The notes: generated from the letters alone by a model not told the origin. Positions 43,853 to 53,640 are shown, counted from the stretch's first letter. The stretch: 64,000 bases of DNA from Aureimonas pseudogalii (GCF_014196835.1 NZ_JACIEK010000015.1:23447-87446); one strand, 5' to 3'. A program made the numbers and translations.

Positions 43853-46800
43853 CTACGCAGCCAGCTTCTGGCTCTCGCTCTCCGCCTGCGGGTAGCTCTC
43901 CACCAGACGAGTCAAGGTTTCGACGTTCCCCTGAAGAGGAACGAAGACCCGCGTCTTCCACTGGATGATCTCGGTCGTGCATCCGACCTGCTTCAGGTGT
44001 TTCAGGTGCGATTGATCGTACCCTACAACCTCAATTCGGTAAGCATCCATAACGCGCGAGCGCCGGACAACGAGACCTTCCACGAGGTTGACGGCGGCGT
44101 TCTTGACCATGACCGCCTCGCTGATCTCCTCCGGCGTGAGCTTCACCGAACAGTTCAGGCCGAGCTTCGCATAGACCGTATTCAGGTCTTCGGCCGACAC
44201 GAGGCGTCCGACGACGCGCTCGCCTTGATCGGACTGAAGGCGGTAGACGCGGGTGTTGTCCTGCGGGAGCTTGTCCCAGATGGGCAGGAGAAGGCCGGAA
44301 ATGACGGTGATGCGCGACACCTCGAACTCCGGCACCGCATCGACTTCCCGATGCCACGCAGCTTCGAACGTCATGTCGTCGACCGGCTTCCAGTTCGACG
44401 CGGCCATCTCGAGCTCCAGCATGTTCTCCGCGTGCATCGGGCGGATCAAGCGCACCCGCTCGATCGGGGCGCCGTCTTCCGTCATAAGCGAGTAGGTCGG
44501 CACTTCGACGGCCGCGCGGCCCGACTGCTCGTTCACGAGAAGGCGGGCGTCGCGCGTGTCGCGCAGCATGGCCTGGACGTCCGCCAGCGTGCGGGGACGG
44601 TTGCGCTGGGTTTCCTCGACCGTCAGGGCGAGGGTCTTGGCGCCCGACGGCGCGGTGTAGATCGCGTTGCGCTCCACGATCCGGAAGCTCTCGGCTCGCA
44701 GGGTTTCCAACCCGGCGTCGAAGGTGCCGCTGGCGATGGCGCTCTCAAGAATGCCGTCGAGGATGCCGGTGAAGGTATCGAACACGGCGTCCTGCATCTC
44801 GATCGTGAGCGCCAGGCAGCGGTTGAGGAAGCGCGAGATCGGCGGCAGCTCTTCGCGGAGCGTGCCGTTGTCCGTGAGCTCGAGCCCGGTCATCTCCTCG
44901 AACCGCTTGAGGGAGATCGCCTCGATCTTGCCGCGAACCACCGCACCGTAGAACTGGCGCAGCGCGGCACGCGCGTAGCTGCTTTCCAGATTGTCCTCGG
45001 GCCGGAACATGCCCTGACCGCCGGTCTGGCGCTGGCCGCGCGTGATGGCGCCGAGCGTGTCGAGGCGACGCGCGATCGTGGACAGGAAGCGCTTCTGGCC
45101 CTTCACGTCGGATGCCACGGGCCGGAACAGCGGCGGCTGGGCCTGATTGGTGCGATGGGTGCGGCCAAGGCCCTGGATGGCATTGTCGGCCCGCCAGCCC
45201 GGCTCCGCGAGGTAGTGGACGCGAAGGCGCTGGTTCCGGGCGTTGAGGTCGGCGTGGTAGGAGCGCCCCGTGCCGCCCGCATCCGAGAAGATCAGGATGC
45301 GCTTCTTGTCGTCCATGAACGCCTGCGTCTCCGTGAGGTTGGAGGACGCGGGTCGGTTCTGGACCTTCAGCTTGCCGTCGCTATGCTTGACGATGCGGCG
45401 TGAGCGGCCCGTCACCTCGGCCACTTGCGTCGTGCCGAAGTGCCAGAGGATCTGGTCGAGAAGGCCCTGCACCGGTGCGAGGCTGCCGAGATGCTCGATC
45501 ATGGCGTCGCGCTTCTCGACGGCTTCACGGCACAGGACGATGTTGCCGTCCGCATCGATGACAGGTTTGGAATATTCGTTGCCGTCGGCGTCGGTGAAGG
45601 GCTCGTAGAGCTGCACCGGGAATGAGTGGACAAGGTAGTCCATGACGTACTCGCGCGGCGTCACGTCCACCTGGATGTCGTTCCAGTCGGACGCCGGGAT
45701 CTCCGCCAGACGGCGCTCCATCAGCGCCTCGCTGGTCGACACGATCTGGATGACGGAGGAGCGGCCTTCATCGAGGTCGGCCTGGATTGCCGGGAGGAGG
45801 CTCGGGCAGGTCATCGCACCGATCAGGTGCATGAAGAAGCGCTGCTTGTTGGACTCGAAGGCCGAGCGCGCGGCGGACTTGGCGTTGCGGTTGAGCGACT
45901 TGCCGTTGTCGCCGGTGACGCCCGACGCCTGCAAGGCGGCCTCGAGGTTCTGGTGGATGATCTGGAAGGCGCCGGCATAGCTGTCGTAGATCCCGCGCTG
46001 GGCGGGGGTCAGATCGTGGACGAGCATGTCGTACTCGACGCCCTCATAGGAGACGGAGCGGGCGATGTAGAAGCCAAGGGCCTTGAGGTCGCGGGAGATG
46101 ACCTCCATGGCGGCGATGCCGCCCTGCTCCATCGCGCCGACGAAAGCGCCGCGGTCCTTGAACGGAAGGTCGCCGGTGCCCCACAGGCCAAGGCGCGCGG
46201 CATAGGCGAGGTTGGAAACCTCGGTCGCGCCCGTCGCCGAGACGTAGACGATGCGAGCGTTCGGAAGGCGGTTCTGAAGGTCGAGACCGGCCTTGCCCTG
46301 CTGCGAGGGCTTTACGTCGCCGCGGTCGGATTTGCCCCCGGCAGCGTTCGCCATGGCGTGCGCCTCGTCGAACGGGATCACACCGTCGAAATCGTCGCCA
46401 AGCCACTTCACGATCTGATCGAGACGGCTCGCCTTGTCGCCGCGCTCGGCCGAGCGCAGCGTCGCGTAGGTGATGAAGAGGATGCCGCTCTCCATGCGGA
46501 TCTCGGCGCCCTGACGGAAGCGAGACAAGGGCACGATGTCGGACGCGGCGCCGCCAAGGGCAGTCCAGTCGCGCTGGGCGTCCTCGATCAGCTTATCGGA
46601 CTTCGACAGCCAGACGGCCTTGCGGCGCCCCTGGAGCCAGTTGTCCATGATGATGCCGGCGACCTGGCGGCCCTTGCCGCAGCCGGTGCCATCGCCAAGG
46701 AAGAACCCGCGGCGCACCTGGAAGGCCGCCGGATCGTCGTCGCGTGCGGCGACAAGCGTGCCGTGGTCGGGGTGAAGGGTGTAGCGACCCTTGAGGAAGG

Positions 46801-48214
46801 TGGAATGCGCCTCGCCGGCATAGATGACGGTTTCGAGCTGGGCGTCCGAAAGGAGACCGTCGCGAACCACGGCAACCGGAAGGACGGGCCGGTAAGAGGG
46901 AACGGGAGGGGCGACGGACGCCATGGCGGCCGACTGGACGAGCGTCGTCACATGCGGCTGCCCGCCCTCGATCGCGATCGACTGCACCTCGTAGTTCTCA
47001 TAGAGCGAGGCGGTCAGGGCGGCCTGGCTCGGCGCCCACGCGCGCGGAAGGTAGGAGACTTCCCCGGTGTCGACGCCATCGAGCTTGTGCCGGGACTGAG
47101 ACAGCGCGAGCTCGCGCGTCTCGGCACGGGCGCGCTCGCGGATCGCGGCAAGGCTCTCCACGACGGTCGAGGTCGAAGGGCGGCAAGCGACCGGCGTGAT
47201 GGCGATCGGCGCCGAGCGGCGCGCGGGGCAGGCGCTCTGCACGAGCTGAAGAAGTTCGCTCGAGGACGACACGAGCGGATGGAGCCCCACGAAGCGCGAA
47301 GCGTCTTCGGCGGGGATCTTGTCGAAGACGGTCAGGCGCGTTTCGATCGTGGTGCCGTGCGCGGCGTAGACCTTGCCGGCGATCGCCGCGGAGAACACGA
47401 CGCGGCCGATCCCCTGCAACTCCTCGAACGCCTCGCGCCAGGAGCCGGTCGGCGAGAAGCTTTCGCCGGTGATCGTCACCAGACGGCCTTCGGGCGCGAG
47501 GCGCATGAGGGCGCTGCGGACGTGCTTGTAGGTCGCGGCCTTGTAGCGCCCCTCGACCTTCGGCGAAGCCGAGAAGGGCGGGTTCATGATGACCACGGAG
47601 GGCACGATCGCGGCCGGAAGACGATCATGGATCGTCGCGGCGTCCAACTGCGTCACGGCCTTGGTTTCGAAGATACGCCGCAGGAGCTGCACTCGCAGCT
47701 CGGCATACTCGTTCAGCGCCAGCGAGGCGCCGGCGATACGGGCGAAGACCGCGAGCATTCCGGTGCCGGCAGAGGGCTCCATCGCGAGGTCGCCATCATG
47801 GATGCCGGCGGCCTCGGCTGCGACGAACGAAAGCGGCAGGGGCGTGGAGAACTGCTGAAGGGCCTGGCCCTCTTCGGAGCGGCGGGTCTGCGTGCCGACC
47901 AGACCGGCAAGGCGATCGAGCATGGCGAGGAAGGCCGAAGCCGACCCGGCCTGACGGCGCATGGCGGCGCCGTACTTGCCCACGAACAGGATCTGCGCGA
48001 CCTCGGCCGCCTCGTAGGCATCCTTCCAGACCCAGGCGCCGTCAGCGTCAGAAGCGCCGAAGGCTGCTTCCATGACGGAGCGTAGAGCCTTGTTGTCGAG
48101 CTTCTTGCCGCTTTCCAGCATCTTCAGAAGGACGCTGGCGGCCTGGAATACGGCACGGGCGGGCTCGACCTTGATGGCGGGCGCGAACGAGGCAGTGCGA
48201 TCGAAGAGGTTCAT
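43853..48214 (-). CDS. Giant strawberry-notch helicase fused to a DNA methyltransferase
   Basis: The product has 1453 residues. The N-terminal ~350 residues hold a class I SAM methyltransferase with MNPPFSASPKVEG near 210. A strawberry-notch-type SF2 helicase follows: Walker A GDGTGCGKG near 508, DEAH in VIPFDEAHAMANAAG near 614 and the C-terminal helicase half with LGRTHRTNQAQPP. Such fusions occur on large alphaproteobacterial plasmids and phages; roles in DNA modification or anti-restriction are suspected. ATG 48214 has TGGAG about 10 bases upstream. Leader family B precedes it. Confidence 0.88.
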   Translation of the reverse strand: MNLFDRTASFAPAIKVEPARAVFQAASVLLKMLESGKKLDNKALRSVMEAAFGASDADGAWVWKDAYEAAEVAQILFVGKYGAAMRRQAGSASAFLAMLDRLAGLVGTQTRRSEEGQALQQFSTPLPLSFVAAEAAGIHDGDLAMEPSAGTGMLAVFARIAGASLALNEYAELRVQLLRRIFETKAVTQLDAATIHDRLPAAIVPSVVIMNPPFSASPKVEGRYKAATYKHVRSALMRLAPEGRLVTITGESFSPTGSWREAFEELQGIGRVVFSAAIAGKVYAAHGTTIETRLTVFDKIPAEDASRFVGLHPLVSSSSELLQLVQSACPARRSAPIAITPVACRPSTSTVVESLAAIRERARAETRELALSQSRHKLDGVDTGEVSYLPRAWAPSQAALTASLYENYEVQSIAIEGGQPHVTTLVQSAAMASVAPPVPSYRPVLPVAVVRDGLLSDAQLETVIYAGEAHSTFLKGRYTLHPDHGTLVAARDDDPAAFQVRRGFFLGDGTGCGKGRQVAGIIMDNWLQGRRKAVWLSKSDKLIEDAQRDWTALGGAASDIVPLSRFRQGAEIRMESGILFITYATLRSAERGDKASRLDQIVKWLGDDFDGVIPFDEAHAMANAAGGKSDRGDVKPSQQGKAGLDLQNRLPNARIVYVSATGATEVSNLAYAARLGLWGTGDLPFKDRGAFVGAMEQGGIAAMEVISRDLKALGFYIARSVSYEGVEYDMLVHDLTPAQRGIYDSYAGAFQIIHQNLEAALQASGVTGDNGKSLNRNAKSAARSAFESNKQRFFMHLIGAMTCPSLLPAIQADLDEGRSSVIQIVSTSEALMERRLAEIPASDWNDIQVDVTPREYVMDYLVHSFPVQLYEPFTDADGNEYSKPVIDADGNIVLCREAVEKRDAMIEHLGSLAPVQGLLDQILWHFGTTQVAEVTGRSRRIVKHSDGKLKVQNRPASSNLTETQAFMDDKKRILIFSDAGGTGRSYHADLNARNQRLRVHYLAEPGWRADNAIQGLGRTHRTNQAQPPLFRPVASDVKGQKRFLSTIARRLDTLGAITRGQRQTGGQGMFRPEDNLESSYARAALRQFYGAVVRGKIEAISLKRFEEMTGLELTDNGTLREELPPISRFLNRCLALTIEMQDAVFDTFTGILDGILESAIASGTFDAGLETLRAESFRIVERNAIYTAPSGAKTLALTVEETQRNRPRTLADVQAMLRDTRDARLLVNEQSGRAAVEVPTYSLMTEDGAPIERVRLIRPMHAENMLELEMAASNWKPVDDMTFEAAWHREVDAVPEFEVSRITVISGLLLPIWDKLPQDNTRVYRLQSDQGERVVGRLVSAEDLNTVYAKLGLNCSVKLTPEEISEAVMVKNAAVNLVEGLVVRRSRVMDAYRIEVVGYDQSHLKHLKQVGCTTEIIQWKTRVFVPLQGNVETLTRLVESYPQAESESQKLAA

Positions 48215-48300
48215 GGACGAGCTCCAACGGTTCAGGGTTGGCCTCCTCACGCTCTCTCTCGATCCGCGGAAGGCTTGCCTTCCCGGCCCGAACTCTTACT
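48215..48300 (-). promoter_or_regulatory. Leader family B upstream of the helicase-methylase gene
   Basis: On the - strand: AGAGTTCGGGCCGGGAAGG, a perfect 7-bp hairpin GGAAGGC-AA-GCCTTCC (48268-48283), AGAGAGAG (48252-48259), then TTGGAG and the ATG, 37 bases after the AGAGAGAG. Same order and spacing as at 33458 and 57343. Confidence 0.65.
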
Positions 48301-48651
48301 CTGAATACGCGTCTTCGTTCTCAGAACTCTAGTAATGTTTATAGATCCTAATATAGCCTCCACTATCCAAAATTTAGGATTTGAAATCTGCTTATTCATT
48401 CCGCCACGTTGCACCTTCAACAATTCTTACAACAGATTTATTCATATACAAGTTTGATACTCATATTGAACGAAAGTCATAAGTCACTCTTTACTTACAA
48501 TTATGTATTCCCTTCAACACGTTCAGGTCGTGTTTTTCCTTAACGCTACGTAATTTACTGGCATTCTGTGCGGGTTATTAAGGCAACGATACCGCTACAC
48601 CGCGGAGCAAGATGATAGGACTTGTCCCCCTATCGATGAAGGGTATTCAGA
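48301..48651 (+). promoter_or_regulatory. AT-rich upstream region of the first RTX gene
   Basis: About 350 bases markedly richer in A/T than the rest of the window. Several TATAAT-like words, such as TATTCATA and TAATAT, occur, and GAAGGG lies about 9 bases before the ATG at 48652. No palindromic operator stands out. Composition suggests foreign origin together with the RTX gene. Confidence 0.45.
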
Positions 48652-49737
48652 ATGGCAAAATTTTTCGGCAGTACCGCCAACGATACGTACGTAGGCACGA
48701 CAACTAGCGACGCTATTTTTGGCAGTGGAGGAAACGATAACCTCGATGGAGCCGGGGGCAATGATCAGATTTACGGAGGAGATGGTAATGACACCCTCTA
48801 CGGGGGTTCTGGGGACGATATTCTGGCTGGTGATACCCTAAGCCCGAGTTCGCCCGAGGTCGGTTCAAATATCGTCTATGGCGGTGACGGGAACGATCAA
48901 ATATACACTGGCGTACTTGGAGATACCATGTACGGCGAGAACGGTGACGATACATTCATCGTACAGGGAACTTCAGGTGCCGCTATATTTGACGGCGGTT
49001 CAGGGTTCGACAGTATCTTGATCCAAGACTTCAACGGCTTCAATCCGGCATCATCAGGGCGCGCTGTCCTCTATGTCGATAGCATAAACAGCATCGAGCA
49101 GATTGCTAATGTAAGCGGCCGCGGCGCTGATATCATCAATCTCAGTGGAGATCTGAATCTAAGCGGTACCACTCTGATTAATATTACACAGATCCGCGGC
49201 GGCAATGATGCCGATAATATCACCGGCAACATCATTCTTGATAGTTCAACTCGCACGTACCGCGGCGCAATTATTCAGGGTTTTGGTGGCAACGACACAA
49301 TTACCGGCTCTCAACTGAACGACACCCTAACTGGCGATGACGGGAATGATACCGTGTCGGGGGGTGCCGGAGACGACTTTGTGTCGGGCGGCAACGGCCA
49401 AGACATTCTTATCGGTGGCCTTGGTGTAGATCAGCTTTTCGGCGGTGCGGGTAACGACACCTTAGCCGGGCAAGGCGGCAACGACCAGCTTACCGGCGAC
49501 GCAGGTGCAGACCTCTTCTACTTTAATCTCAGCGGCGGTCAGGACACGATCACCGACTTCCAGAACGGAATCGACAAGATCGGGGTTGGCGGGGATATTA
49601 CCAGCATCAAAGTGTTTGAGTTCCAAGGCTCAGCTGCGCTTGAGCTGACTTCCGGCTCAACAGCCACGGCGACCTATGTGAGGCTTCTAGGCGTTTCTGT
49701 TTCTCAGATCGATGGTAGCGATTTCGTTTTCGGTTGA
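48652..49737 (+). CDS. RTX (hemolysin-type) calcium-binding repeat protein
   Basis: The 361-residue protein has clusters of GGxGxDxLx nonapeptides near residues 22-63 (GGNDNLDGAGGNDQIYGG) and 215-300 (GNDTVSGGAGDDFVSGG). It lacks a classical signal peptide, as expected for type I secretion substrates; the C-terminus ends in a hydrophobic DFVFG-type tail. No type I exporter is in the window. Codon use and A/T content differ from the plasmid core. Confidence 0.85.
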   Translation: MAKFFGSTANDTYVGTTTSDAIFGSGGNDNLDGAGGNDQIYGGDGNDTLYGGSGDDILAGDTLSPSSPEVGSNIVYGGDGNDQIYTGVLGDTMYGENGDDTFIVQGTSGAAIFDGGSGFDSILIQDFNGFNPASSGRAVLYVDSINSIEQIANVSGRGADIINLSGDLNLSGTTLINITQIRGGNDADNITGNIILDSSTRTYRGAIIQGFGGNDTITGSQLNDTLTGDDGNDTVSGGAGDDFVSGGNGQDILIGGLGVDQLFGGAGNDTLAGQGGNDQLTGDAGADLFYFNLSGGQDTITDFQNGIDKIGVGGDITSIKVFEFQGSAALELTSGSTATATYVRLLGVSVSQIDGSDFVFG

Positions 49738-49759
49738 GGCCAACCTTAGACCTTGCGAA

Positions 49760-49789
49760 GCGGGGGGGCCGTCGAACGGATCCCCCCGC
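49760..49789. terminator. GC-rich hairpin between the two RTX genes
   Basis: GCGGGGGG ... CCCCCCGC with a 14-base loop, between convergent genes. It lacks a T run but could serve both. Confidence 0.5.
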
Positions 49790-49810
49790 CCCAATGAGGA
49801 TTTCAAAAAG

Positions 49811-51268
49811 CTAGCCCATAGATAAGCGTTTCATATCGCCCACTTGCCGCTCAGAATAACCACTCCACTGGTGAGTCTGATAGGCGGCGGTTGAGGCATA
49901 GTCTTCGACTTGGATAACCTCTCCCGCCCCTACATATTGTTGATGCAGCTTGGCCGCTTGGTTACCGGTCACAGTCAACGAAGTGCCGTCCGCAAAGGCG
50001 AGGTGCCCGTTAACGCCCGACGCAATGTCTAGCGTTAGCCGGTCGCTTGAGCCTTTAAATGAGACGACAACGTTGCCCTTCTCGTGACTGACTATGACGT
50101 CGCTGACGCTGTAACCACCAATGGTCACGTCGACGTCGAAGTCGGCTTGAACTTGATCTCGACCATCGCCCTTTTTGAAGGCGATCGTTGAGTTGGTGCC
50201 AGTCAGTACGATGCGGTCGTCGCCTGTTCCGCCGGTGACCGTCGAGTAGGATCCCACCTGAACGACGTCGTCACCTTCTCCGGCGTCAACGACCCCATGC
50301 CCGGCCGTTCCGCCGTTTGTGGAGCGGTCAGCCACGATGATCGTGTCGTTGCCACGTCCCCCATCAATCGTTGAATTGCCCATCGTGACTACGACATCGT
50401 CGCCGTCTCCCGCATCGACCGATGCGTAGTCATACACGCGAATGTCGTCACTGCCGGCGCCCCCGTCCACCGTCATGTAGCCATAGCCGCGAACGCGGTC
50501 GCTGCCGGCACCGGCGCTGACGGTGGAGTTGCCGTAGGTCGAGATGCTGTCATCGCCATCGCCTCCCGCAACAGAGGCATAGGCGTATGTACTAATTTGA
50601 TCGTCGCCTAAGCCACCTGCGGCCTTGGCATAGTCGTAGGTCTGAATGACGTCATCACCCTCGTCGCCCGTGATGTTGCCATAATTATGAACCTCAACAT
50701 AGTCGTTACCGCGGCCACCACGAACCGTGGCATAGTCCAGTGCGAACACAACATCGTCACCGTCGCCGCCCTCGACATTGGCATAGTGACCGGCCATCAC
50801 AAAGTCGCGCCCACGACCGCCGCTTACGCTAGCATAGTCACCCACCACCACCACATCATCGCCATCGCCGGCGTTGACTTTCGTATAGTCGCCAGCGAAG
50901 ACGAGATCTCGGCCACTACTGCCGTTGATCGTGATGCCGTTCAGCAAGGCGACGATGATGTTGGAGGCGGAATTTTTATGGGCCGCACCCAGTATTGTCA
51001 GGACAGTCGAAGACGGCGAGTTGGGGCCGGAAGAAATTGGTACGGTGCCGGGTGAAGGCGACATAGCCCGCAGCAGCGTGAGGGCGGAGTTGTTGACGGA
51101 TGAGATCGTACTCAACAGGGCCTCCCTGGACGGGGTAGTTGCAGATTGCCGGAGAACATAGCCGGGACTTTGCTGGAAGAATTCAGAACGCCGGGTTTCA
51201 TTGCGATCCTCTTTGCGTAAGGTCGATGCCTTCATGGCGACCGCACGCGCGGACGGAGGAAATATCAT
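49811..51268 (-). CDS. RTX-like beta-solenoid protein with 17-residue repeats
   Basis: The 485-residue protein has a low-complexity N-terminal ~110 residues. Then roughly 12 tandem units of 17 residues follow, each GxGxD-x-(V/I)-x4-Y-(A/G)-x-(V/I)-x-G (for example GDGDDVVFALDYATVRG). The C-terminal ~130 residues are of mixed composition. The glycine-aspartate turns resemble calcium-binding RTX turns, but the period and the alternating DYATV-like face differ from the usual 9-residue repeats. Convergent with the first RTX gene; ATG 51268 or 51235 could be the start. Confidence 0.75.
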   Translation of the reverse strand: MIFPPSARAVAMKASTLRKEDRNETRRSEFFQQSPGYVLRQSATTPSREALLSTISSVNNSALTLLRAMSPSPGTVPISSGPNSPSSTVLTILGAAHKNSASNIIVALLNGITINGSSGRDLVFAGDYTKVNAGDGDDVVVVGDYASVSGGRGRDFVMAGHYANVEGGDGDDVVFALDYATVRGGRGNDYVEVHNYGNITGDEGDDVIQTYDYAKAAGGLGDDQISTYAYASVAGGDGDDSISTYGNSTVSAGAGSDRVRGYGYMTVDGGAGSDDIRVYDYASVDAGDGDDVVVTMGNSTIDGGRGNDTIIVADRSTNGGTAGHGVVDAGEGDDVVQVGSYSTVTGGTGDDRIVLTGTNSTIAFKKGDGRDQVQADFDVDVTIGGYSVSDVIVSHEKGNVVVSFKGSSDRLTLDIASGVNGHLAFADGTSLTVTGNQAAKLHQQYVGAGEVIQVEDYASTAAYQTHQWSGYSERQVGDMKRLSMG

Positions 51269-51447
51269 TTTTCCACAACCATTGTGTGTCGCATATCTAA
51301 CTACAGCATTAACGCCCGCCGAAGTTGTTGTTTAGTGATGCTCAAAATTATGGAAAGGAAGGAAACATTATAATATTGGCTTTTAGACCGTCAAGATCCA
51401 ATTAGCCGCTGACGTACCGATTTGCTTCGTTCTGTGGCGGACCGCCT

Positions 51448-52728
51448 TTAGATCAGAACGACGGGCAAATCTGCGATCCTGGTCGTGTAGCGTGGCGATC
51501 GATGGTCCGCCTTCAGGCCCCATGAGCCTTTGAAGCCTTCGGTCGCCAGCACCATGGTCTTCTTCCCGAACCGGTCGTTGACGGCATCGAGGGCCTTCAT
51601 GAGGCTGGCGCTGCGCGGCCGATCGGGTTCGAACAGGAGCCGGGGCGCGTCCTCGGCTCGAATGAGATCGTCGAGGATGATCCCGGCCTTGGTGTAGCCG
51701 TGACCGTTACCGGACGGATCGCCTTTCCAGCCAGAGCGGATGCAACGCATCGCGGCGCCTACGAGATCGAAGGTGTCGGCCGACATTGGCTTCATGATGG
51801 CCGAGCGTGAGGCGGAATGCTGCGGGCGGTCGGGCTTGTGCTGGTTGGTGTGGAAGAAGGCGGTGATAGTGCCCGCGACCAGGCCATGGGAGCGAAGCTT
51901 CTCGGCCGCGCGCGTGGCGTGAGCGGTGACAGCTTGGGCCAGCGTGTCGAAGGTCATCATGGGCTCGCCTGCGGAGCGGGTGACGGCCATGCCTTTGCGC
52001 TGCGGCGCGACTTCCTCCAGATCGAGGCAGGGAATGCCGCGCAGTTCCGCGACCAGGCGTTCGAGAACGACGGTGCCGAGCTTGCGCGCTAAAGGCAGCG
52101 GCATGTCGCGAAGCTGCGAGGCCCATTCGATGCCCTGCGACACGAGCTTGCCCTCGGTCGCGGAACCGACACCCCACACCTCGCCGACGGGTACACGAGC
52201 AAGGACGTAATCGGCGACCTTCTGTTCGGTGAGATCGCAGACCCCGGCGAACAGCGGGTTCTTCTTGGCAGCGAAGTTGGCGAGCTTGGCTAGTGTCTTT
52301 GTTGGGCCGATCCCGACGCACGTCGGGATGCCGGTGCGCTCGCGCACCTCGGCCCGCATGTCGGCGGCCTGCTTCACCATTCGATCGCCAAAGCCGGAGA
52401 GATCCACGAAGGTCTCGTCGATCGAGTAGTTCTCGAGCCTGGGCGAGAAGTCGTGGAGGACCGCCACGACGCGCCGGCTCATGTCGCCGTAGAGCGTGTA
52501 GTTCGAGCTCATGACGCGGATCGAGTGGGCGCGGATCTTGTCGCGGATCTTGAAGGCGGGATCACCCATCTTGATCCCGAGCGCCTTGGCTTCCTCGGAG
52601 CGCGCAACGGCGCAACCGTCGTTGTTGGACAGAACGATGACGGGCACGCCGCGAAGGCGAAGGTCGAAGACTCGTTCGCACGAGACGTAGAAATTGTTGC
52701 AGTCGATCAGCGCGATCGGAACGACCAT
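51448..52728 (-). CDS. umuC: UmuC/RulB-type Y-family DNA polymerase
   Basis: The 426-residue translesion polymerase has a catalytic Asp in [16 protein letters not shown] near residue 9, the [11 protein letters not shown] motif near 104, a helix-hairpin-helix region, and the plasmid-UmuC end region. Located 6 bases after the UmuD-like gene. Plasmid-borne umuDC pairs raise survival and mutation after DNA damage and may help fill gaps after transfer. ATG 52728; a shorter start is 2 codons later. Confidence 0.92.
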   Translation of the reverse strand: MVVPIALIDCNNFYVSCERVFDLRLRGVPVIVLSNNDGCAVARSEEAKALGIKMGDPAFKIRDKIRAHSIRVMSSNYTLYGDMSRRVVAVLHDFSPRLENYSIDETFVDLSGFGDRMVKQAADMRAEVRERTGIPTCVGIGPTKTLAKLANFAAKKNPLFAGVCDLTEQKVADYVLARVPVGEVWGVGSATEGKLVSQGIEWASQLRDMPLPLARKLGTVVLERLVAELRGIPCLDLEEVAPQRKGMAVTRSAGEPMMTFDTLAQAVTAHATRAAEKLRSHGLVAGTITAFFHTNQHKPDRPQHSASRSAIMKPMSADTFDLVGAAMRCIRSGWKGDPSGNGHGYTKAGIILDDLIRAEDAPRLLFEPDRPRSASLMKALDAVNDRFGKKTMVLATEGFKGSWGLKADHRSPRYTTRIADLPVVLI

Positions 52729-52734
52729 GGCGGT

Positions 52735-53178
52735 TCAATCGATCGGGAGCCGGCGTGCAACGCCGGCGAGGATGCCCCAAATCTCGGTGTCTTCCGTGAC
52801 CCGGATCGGTCGATAAGAGGTGTCGGGTGAGGACGGATCGAGGAAATAGATGCCATCACGCTTGGCGAGCTTCTTCAGCGTGACCTGGCCGTCCACGACG
52901 GCAAGGACGACACGTCCGAGCCGCTTCTTTCCCGCCCGGTCGATCGCAATCAGATCACCGTCGAGGATGCCTTCGTTGACAAGGCTGTTGCCGGACACTC
53001 TCCACCAGAAGGTCGAACTTTCGCGACGAACGATCCATGCGATGGGATCGATGCTTTCCTCGAGATCATCACCGGCGGGCGAGGGAAAGCCGGCGGGAAC
53101 GCAGATCGGCGCGAGCCGGTATTCGCGGGGCGGCAGGTCTGCGACTTTCACAGGTGTGAGGGTCGGAAGTGCGAGCAT
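52735..53178 (-). CDS. umuD: UmuD/RulA-like self-cleaving protein
   Basis: The 147-residue S24 peptidase-family protein has a cleavage-site region PAG-FPSPAGDDLEE, catalytic Ser in SGNSLVNEGILDGD and Lys in VDGQVTLKKL. Truncation after RecA contact would activate UmuC. ATG 53178 gives the usual length; the open frame extends 91 codons upstream without support. A near-consensus alphaproteobacterial SOS box lies about 70 bases upstream. Confidence 0.9.
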   Translation of the reverse strand: MLALPTLTPVKVADLPPREYRLAPICVPAGFPSPAGDDLEESIDPIAWIVRRESSTFWWRVSGNSLVNEGILDGDLIAIDRAGKKRLGRVVLAVVDGQVTLKKLAKRDGIYFLDPSSPDTSYRPIRVTEDTEIWGILAGVARRLPID

Positions 53179-53229
53179 GACGAGTACAGACCATAAACAT
53201 TTCAGGTCCATAAGGAGGACATAATTCCT

Positions 53230-53262
53230 AACCGTCAAGGTGGTGAGCACAAAGAGCGAACG
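53230..53262 (-). promoter_or_regulatory. Possible SOS (LexA) box and -35 upstream of umuDC
   Basis: On the - strand GTTC-GCTCTTT-GTGC (53247-53261) matches the alphaproteobacterial GTTC-N7-GTTC box at 7 of 8 positions. A TTGACG (53233-53238) that could be a -35 follows downstream. This would place umuDC under LexA control. Confidence 0.45.
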
Positions 53263-53375
53263 TTTGAGGCAAGCTGTCCCCATCCCGGCGCTGTGCTGTG
53301 GATAACACGCCGTTAAGCCAAATGGGCGCAAGGTGGATCTGGGCATCCCTTCGTGTGTTTGAGTCAGGGGTCGCG

Positions 53376-53412
53376 AAAGGGGACAGTTTTTCGAGCTGTC
53401 CCCTTTGCTTTT
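53376..53412 (+). terminator. Terminator-like hairpin in the leader of the 53424 gene
   Basis: A perfect 11-bp stem AAAGGGGACAG ... CTGTCCCCTTT with a 9-base loop is followed by GCTTTT, only 12 bases before the ATG. Either an upstream terminator or an attenuator. Confidence 0.7.
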
Positions 53413-53423
53413 GGAGACAGACG

Positions 53424-53603
53424 ATGGCGTCACAGCCCGCCCAAGAGGCAAGCCGAGCGATGAAGTTGGCCGCGCGTCAGGTGTTGGGACGCGCGGGGAC
53501 GCTTCGCGTGGCCAACGACAATCCGAGATGGATCATGGCCAAGCTGCTTGAGCTTGATGAAGCCGATCATATGCGACGGGTGGAACTGGCGCGTGCCGGG
53601 TGA
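53424..53603 (+). CDS. 59-residue hypothetical protein
   Basis: Starts ASQPAQEASRAMKLAARQVL and ends MRRVELARAG; basic and helical. GGAGACAG lies about 5 bases upstream of the ATG. No family recognised. It is bracketed by two strong hairpins. Confidence 0.5.
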   Translation: MASQPAQEASRAMKLAARQVLGRAGTLRVANDNPRWIMAKLLELDEADHMRRVELARAG

Positions 53604-53640
53604 CAAACGTGCGCTGATGCCGGCGCGCTAGGCTGAGCGG

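Noticed and set aside
43820..48085. Two long + strand frames (about 527 and 819 codons) opposite the helicase-methylase
   Set aside because: They mirror the third-position GC bias of the real - strand gene; sequences are Arg/Gly/Asp-rich without motifs.
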